Positions 6,526-8,944 of a stretch of DNA of 8,944 nucleotides are shown here, piece by piece. The stretch is taken from contig WBUW01000094.1 of the NCBI GenBank assembly GCA_008933495.1, positions 1 through 8,944 of the forward strand, read 5' to 3'. A program made the translations under genes and the position numbers. The stretch comes from Pseudorhodoplanes sp. (lineage in GTDB: Bacteria > Pseudomonadota > Alphaproteobacteria > Rhizobiales > Xanthobacteraceae). A model generated the notes under the pieces. That model searched no databases. It worked only from the letters and a program-made list of their open reading frames with translations, and was not told where the DNA came from. Each line of letters starts with the position of its first letter. Within the stretch, counting starts at the first letter, position 1.

Positions 6526-7916
6526 TTCGGTTCTTTATGCTTCGGATCAAAGTGCTTCTTGAGACCGGCCCAGCAGTCCATGTAACTGTCCTGCCGCGCC
6601 TCCAGTTGCGCGGCCCATTTCGTGACGCGCTGGCGGAAGCGCGTCTCGAACATGAAGGCGAGCGTGTTGGACAGCTTCACCGGCTTGAGCTCGACATTGC
6701 TGTTGTGCTCGAACGCTTCGGTGTCCGGGCCATGCGGCAGCATGGTGTTGTGAAGACTCATGCCGCCCGGCACGAAACCTTCCGGCTTGGCGTCGTAGAC
6801 GCCGTAAACGAGCCCCATGAATTCCGACATGATGTTGCGGTGATACCAGGGCGGACGGAACGTGTTTTCCGCGACCCCCCAACGCTCGGGGAAGATCACG
6901 AAATCGATATTGGCGGTGCCCGGCGTTTCCGACGGCGAGGTCATCACCGTGAAAATCGACGGATCGGGATGATCGAACAGCACGGCTCCGACCGGCGAGA
7001 AATGCCGCAGGTCGTACTTGTAGGGATAGTAATTGCCGTGCCAGGCCACGACGTCGAGCGGCGAATGCGGCACCTCCGTCTTGAACAGTTCACCGCCCCA
7101 TTTCACGAACAGCGTGTGCGGCCGCTCGCTGTCTTCGTAAGCGGCCACGGGAGCCAGGAAGTCGCGCGGATTGGCCAGGCAGTTGGCGCCGATCGGTCCG
7201 CGATCCGGCAGCCGGAAGCCGCCGCCGTAATTCTCGCAGACATAGGCGCGCGCCGGACCGTCGATAAGTTCGACACGGAAAATCACGCCGCGCGGGATGA
7301 TGCAGATTTCGCCGGGCTCGATCTCGATCGTGCCGAACTCGGTGCGGAAGCGCAGCTTGTTCTCCTGCGCGACGACCAGGTATTCGCCGTCGGCGTTGAA
7401 CACATGTTCGTGTTGCATCGACTCGGTCACGAACAGCAGGTGCGCGGCCAGGCCGGACATGGATTCCGCGTCACCGGCAATCGTCACCGTGTGCAGGCCG
7501 GTCACGAAATTCAGCCTGGCGTTCGGAACCGGCGCGGCGCCCCAGCGCAGCGGCCCGATCGGCAAATCGCTGTCCTCGCGATCGGGCGCGGTGCGAATGT
7601 GGCCGCGATCGACCTTCGTAAAACGCGCAGCATGCCGCACGGTCGGACGGATGCGATAAAGCCAGGAGCGCTGGTTGGTCGCCTGCGGCGCGGTAAAGGG
7701 CGAGCCGGACAATTGCTCGGCGTAGAGGCCGTAATTGCACTTTTGCGGCGAATTGCGCCCGATCGGCAGGGCACCGGGCAACGCCTCGGTTTCGAAACTG
7801 TTGCCGAACCCGGACATGTAGTCGGGCTTGGCGGCGCTGCGGCCCGAGCGCGACACCGCGCCTGACGATCGCGTGCCCTCTCCCTTGGCCTGGATCAACG
7901 GGGCGTCACTGCTCAT
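6522..7916 (-). CDS. hmgA: homogentisate 1,2-dioxygenase
   Basis: The 464-residue protein is a clear HmgA, cleaving the ring of homogentisate with O2 to maleylacetoacetate through a non-haem Fe(II). Characteristic segments are YMSGFGNSFETEALPGALP (about 33-51), GPLRWGAAPVPN, VEYL-like cupin strands, and PERWGVAENTFRPPWYHRNIMSEFMG (about 343-368). Iron ligands correspond to H359, E365 and H395. Their spacing (6 and 36 residues) equals that of human HGD H335/E341/H371, and H316 in LFDHPDPS matches the human active-site base H292. The start is the ATG at 7916, with AGGGAGAG just upstream; the in-frame TTG at 7940 lacks such a site. hmgA is the first gene of the operon and overlaps the FAH start by 4 nt (ATGA). 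A residue-rich linker of about 30 amino acids (Ser/Arg/Gly/Ala) precedes the conserved domain. Confidence 0.98.
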   Translation of the reverse strand: MSSDAPLIQAKGEGTRSSGAVSRSGRSAAKPDYMSGFGNSFETEALPGALPIGRNSPQKCNYGLYAEQLSGSPFTAPQATNQRSWLYRIRPTVRHAARFTKVDRGHIRTAPDREDSDLPIGPLRWGAAPVPNARLNFVTGLHTVTIAGDAESMSGLAAHLLFVTESMQHEHVFNADGEYLVVAQENKLRFRTEFGTIEIEPGEICIIPRGVIFRVELIDGPARAYVCENYGGGFRLPDRGPIGANCLANPRDFLAPVAAYEDSERPHTLFVKWGGELFKTEVPHSPLDVVAWHGNYYPYKYDLRHFSPVGAVLFDHPDPSIFTVMTSPSETPGTANIDFVIFPERWGVAENTFRPPWYHRNIMSEFMGLVYGVYDAKPEGFVPGGMSLHNTMLPHGPDTEAFEHNSNVELKPVKLSNTLAFMFETRFRQRVTKWAAQLEARQDSYMDCWAGLKKHFDPKHKEPK

Positions 7917-7920
7917 CGCG

Positions 7921-7928
7921 CTCTCCCT
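7921..7928 (-). promoter_or_regulatory. ribosome binding site of hmgA
   Basis: On the minus strand AGGGAGAG precedes the ATG at 7916, with GGGAG ending 6 nt before it. It decides the start in favour of 7916 over the upstream TTG at 7940. Confidence 0.75.
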
Positions 7929-7963
7929 GATACGGCACAAGTTTCTGTCCGGCCCTTGGAGGC

Positions 7964-7992
7964 AATCTAGTTACGTCTGCAACCATCGTCAA
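7964..7992 (-). promoter_or_regulatory. sigma70-type promoter of the hmgA operon
   Basis: The minus strand reads TTGACG (complement of 7987-7992), exactly 17 nt, then TAGATT (complement of 7964-7969). That is 5/6 and 4/6 matches to the housekeeping consensus with optimal spacing. Transcription would start near 7957 and leave a leader of about 40 nt with the strong hmgA ribosome binding site. The spacer contains an imperfect dyad GTTAC-GTCT-GCAAC (7970-7983), a plausible but unproven operator position for a repressor. Confidence 0.6.
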
Positions 7993-8066
7993 TTCGGCGC
8001 GCGATTAACCTTAGAGCCTGACTCAAAATGCGGTCAATGAAATCGGCGCTTTCGACGGAACTCGAC

Positions 8067-8125
8067 ATGCCCGGCACACGGGTCCGGCCTTCGGCCGGCC
8101 CGCGTGTAAACCTTGTGCCGGGCGT
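8067..8125. repeat. large REP-like hairpin (CCCGGCACA...TGTGCCGGG)
   Basis: The outer arms 8067-8078 and 8114-8125 pair over 12 positions with one G-T wobble; the core is CCCGGCACA against TGTGCCGGG. Inside, CCGGCC (8084-8089) and GGCCGG (8093-8098) form a perfect six-pair stem with a TTC loop. This stem extends imperfectly outward (CACACGGG against CCCGCGTG, one bulge and one mismatch). It resembles the CCCGGCAC/GTGCCGGG palindromic repeats that I recall as common between genes in Bradyrhizobium. It lies between the divergent hmgA and helicase promoters, outside both proposed transcripts. A cruciform or REP role is possible; no T-tract supports termination. Confidence 0.6.
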
Positions 8126-8169
8126 CATCGTTCCGAAGCCGCGGCAGCGAGAAAGACGCGGATGGCACC

Positions 8170-8193
8170 GGAAGTCGGACGCGCCCGACTTCC
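8170..8193. repeat. perfect 9-bp inverted repeat
   Basis: GGAAGTCGG (8170-8178) and CCGACTTCC (8185-8193) are separated by 6 nt. No T-run follows on either strand, so it is not a standard intrinsic terminator. It lies in non-coding DNA between the divergent hmgA and helicase genes, and its function is unknown. The rest of 7993-8300 shows no convincing gene: short open frames there have no ribosome binding site or family resemblance, and no tRNA signature was seen. Confidence 0.45.
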
Positions 8194-8300
8194 AAACGTC
8201 AGCTTACCCGCAGACCCGGCCATGAGACGGCGGAAAGGGCCTTACCCAAGTCGTTGAAAAGACTCGCTCCGTTTCCGGCCAGGCGCTTAACCGATTTGCC

Positions 8301-8329
8301 TTGAAAGAGCCGCATAAAGCAGCCATATA
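8301..8329 (+). promoter_or_regulatory. possible promoter of the DEAD-box helicase gene
   Basis: TTGAAA (8301-8306) is followed after 17 nt by CATATA (8324-8329), an acceptable sigma70-type pair in an otherwise GC-rich stretch. Transcription from here would give a leader of about 180 nt before the helicase start at 8519. This is a motif match only. Confidence 0.3.
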
Positions 8330-8355
8330 CGCCGCATCGGAGTCGGCCTTTTGCC

Positions 8356-8399
8356 GCCTGCGGGCCGCGTGAACGAAAACCAACAGGCTTTCGGCCCGC
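8356..8399 (+). other. structured leader upstream of the helicase, possible pseudoknot or two-state fold
   Basis: GCGGGCCG (8360-8367) pairs perfectly with CGGCCCGC (8392-8399). GCCTG (8356-8360) pairs perfectly with CAGGC (8384-8388), which lies inside the first loop. The two helices cross, so the RNA could form an H-type pseudoknot (if position 8360 pairs only once) or switch between two folds. A small CGGC/GCCG hairpin (8344-8347, 8353-8356) precedes them. The region lies in the proposed helicase leader. Cold-responsive or self-regulating leaders are known for some DEAD-box helicase genes; applying that here is inference. Confidence 0.35.
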
Positions 8400-8518
8400 C
8401 TTACCTCCCGATCCCCTTCATCGACAGCCCAGACCACGCGGGATGTCTGTTTCGTCCGCGATGCGTCACCCGCGCTTTTCAAAGCCGCGGACAAATCGCT
8501 GCATGGAAAGAACCGAAC

Positions 8519-8944
8519 TTGAATTCCTTTTCCGACCTCGGCCTTGCAACGCCGATCCTTCGCGCCCTCACCGAGGAGCGCTATGAACGACCCACCCCGA
8601 TCCAAAGCCAGACCATCCCCTGCGCGCTTGCACGCCGCGATGTGATCGGGATCGCGCAAACCGGCACCGGCAAGACCGCCGCGTTTGCGCTGCCGATCCT
8701 GCACCATCTGGCAAGCACGCCGGTGCCGCGCGAGCGCAAGTCGCCGCGCGTCCTGGTGCTCAGTCCGACGCGCGAATTGTCGGGCCAGATACTCGACAGC
8801 TTCAAGACCTATGGCCGCCATCTCAAGACCAGCGTCACGCTCGCCATCGGCGGGGTGCCGATGGGCCGGCAGGTGCGCGCGCTGCTCAACGGCGTCGACA
8901 TTCTGGTCGCAACGCCGGGGCGTCTCCTCGACCTCGTCCAGGGC
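8519..8944 (+). CDS. DEAD-box RNA helicase (RhlE-like), 3' truncated by the window end
   Basis: The 142 visible codons encode the N-terminal half of the first RecA-like domain. F4 and the Q-motif PTPIQSQTIP (about 25-34) recognise adenine. Walker A AQTGTGKT (46-53, K52) binds ATP. SPTRELSGQI (motif Ia), the GG of AIGGVPMGRQ and TPGRLLDLVQ (motif Ib) are also present; the DEAD box itself lies beyond the edge. The order and the RhlE-like opening FSDLGLATPILRAL indicate an ATP-dependent RNA helicase for RNA remodelling, ribosome assembly or RNA turnover in the cytoplasm. The start chosen is TTG at 8519, 8 nt after GGAAAG. The nearby ATG at 8503 is out of frame, and the ATG at 8573 is also in the wrong frame. 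It is divergent from the hmgA operon and functionally unrelated to it. Confidence 0.93.
   Translation, partial: MNSFSDLGLATPILRALTEERYERPTPIQSQTIPCALARRDVIGIAQTGTGKTAAFALPILHHLASTPVPRERKSPRVLVLSPTRELSGQILDSFKTYGRHLKTSVTLAIGGVPMGRQVRALLNGVDILVATPGRLLDLVQG

Noticed and set aside
4915..6585. 556-codon open frame antisense to the MBL and FAH genes
   Set aside because: It spans two convincing genes on the other strand, is Arg/Gly/His-rich, and has no recognisable motif or ribosome binding site.
6537..7865. 442-codon open frame antisense to hmgA
   Set aside because: It mirrors hmgA, whose iron ligands and length are exact; the antisense product has no domain pattern.
8028..8304. Short rightward frames (about 60-65 codons) in the hmgA-helicase gap
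   Set aside because: They run through the hairpins, lack Shine-Dalgarno signals and give Arg/Pro/Ser-rich sequence; non-coding is the better reading.
8204..8821. 205-codon leftward frame over the helicase start and leader
   Set aside because: It opposes the helicase Q-motif and Walker A coding region and has no recognisable domain.
1..8944. CRISPR array, insertion sequence, tRNA/rRNA, phage or defence genes
   Set aside because: No regularly spaced repeats, transposase, integrase, tRNA-like fold with a TTCGA arm or defence-type domains were seen.

Overview
The window is GC-rich, densely coding DNA that looks like a Rhizobiales alphaproteobacterium, most likely the Bradyrhizobium/Rhodopseudomonas/Afipia group. 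This rests on family-level resemblance of the proteins (PDC-sensor hybrid kinase, DUF2783 protein, 338-residue FAH protein), on an intergenic repeat after the kinase gene that I recognise from Rhizobiales, and on a CCCGGCACA/TGTGCCGGG palindrome of bradyrhizobial style. No database search was possible.

Layout. Positions 1-67 may hold the first codons of a leftward gene that leaves the window. A large hybrid sensor histidine kinase (94-2448, +) follows. Its stop codon lies at the edge of a composite inverted-repeat element (about 2446-2548). From 7916 down to 2646, on the minus strand, runs a tight five-gene catabolic operon: hmgA (homogentisate 1,2-dioxygenase), an FAH-family hydrolase (ATGA overlap), a metallo-beta-lactamase-fold protein (6 nt gap), a TfdB/PheA/MhpA-type FAD monooxygenase (14 nt gap) and a 72-residue DUF2783-type protein (about 75 nt gap). 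A good sigma70-type promoter (TTGACG-17-TAGATT) lies about 50 nt upstream of hmgA. The roughly 600-nt gap 7917-8518 holds that promoter, a large REP-like hairpin, a second perfect hairpin, a possible rightward promoter and a structured leader. The window ends inside a DEAD-box RNA helicase gene that probably starts at a TTG (8519).

How the genes fit together. HmgA opens the homogentisate ring to maleylacetoacetate, and the FAH-family enzyme would hydrolyse the isomerised product to fumarate and acetoacetate. The most interesting reading of the rest is that the flavin monooxygenase plus the small downstream protein form a two-component ring hydroxylase supplying homogentisate. This would resemble the MhaA (flavoprotein)/MhaB (small coupling protein) 3-hydroxyphenylacetate 6-hydroxylase of Pseudomonas putida U, and would give a possible role to a DUF2783 protein. 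The MBL-fold protein keeps the residues of metal site 1 but has lost all the private ligands of site 2, so it is not a standard two-metal hydrolase. No maleylacetoacetate isomerase, 4-hydroxyphenylpyruvate dioxygenase or dedicated regulator is visible in the window.
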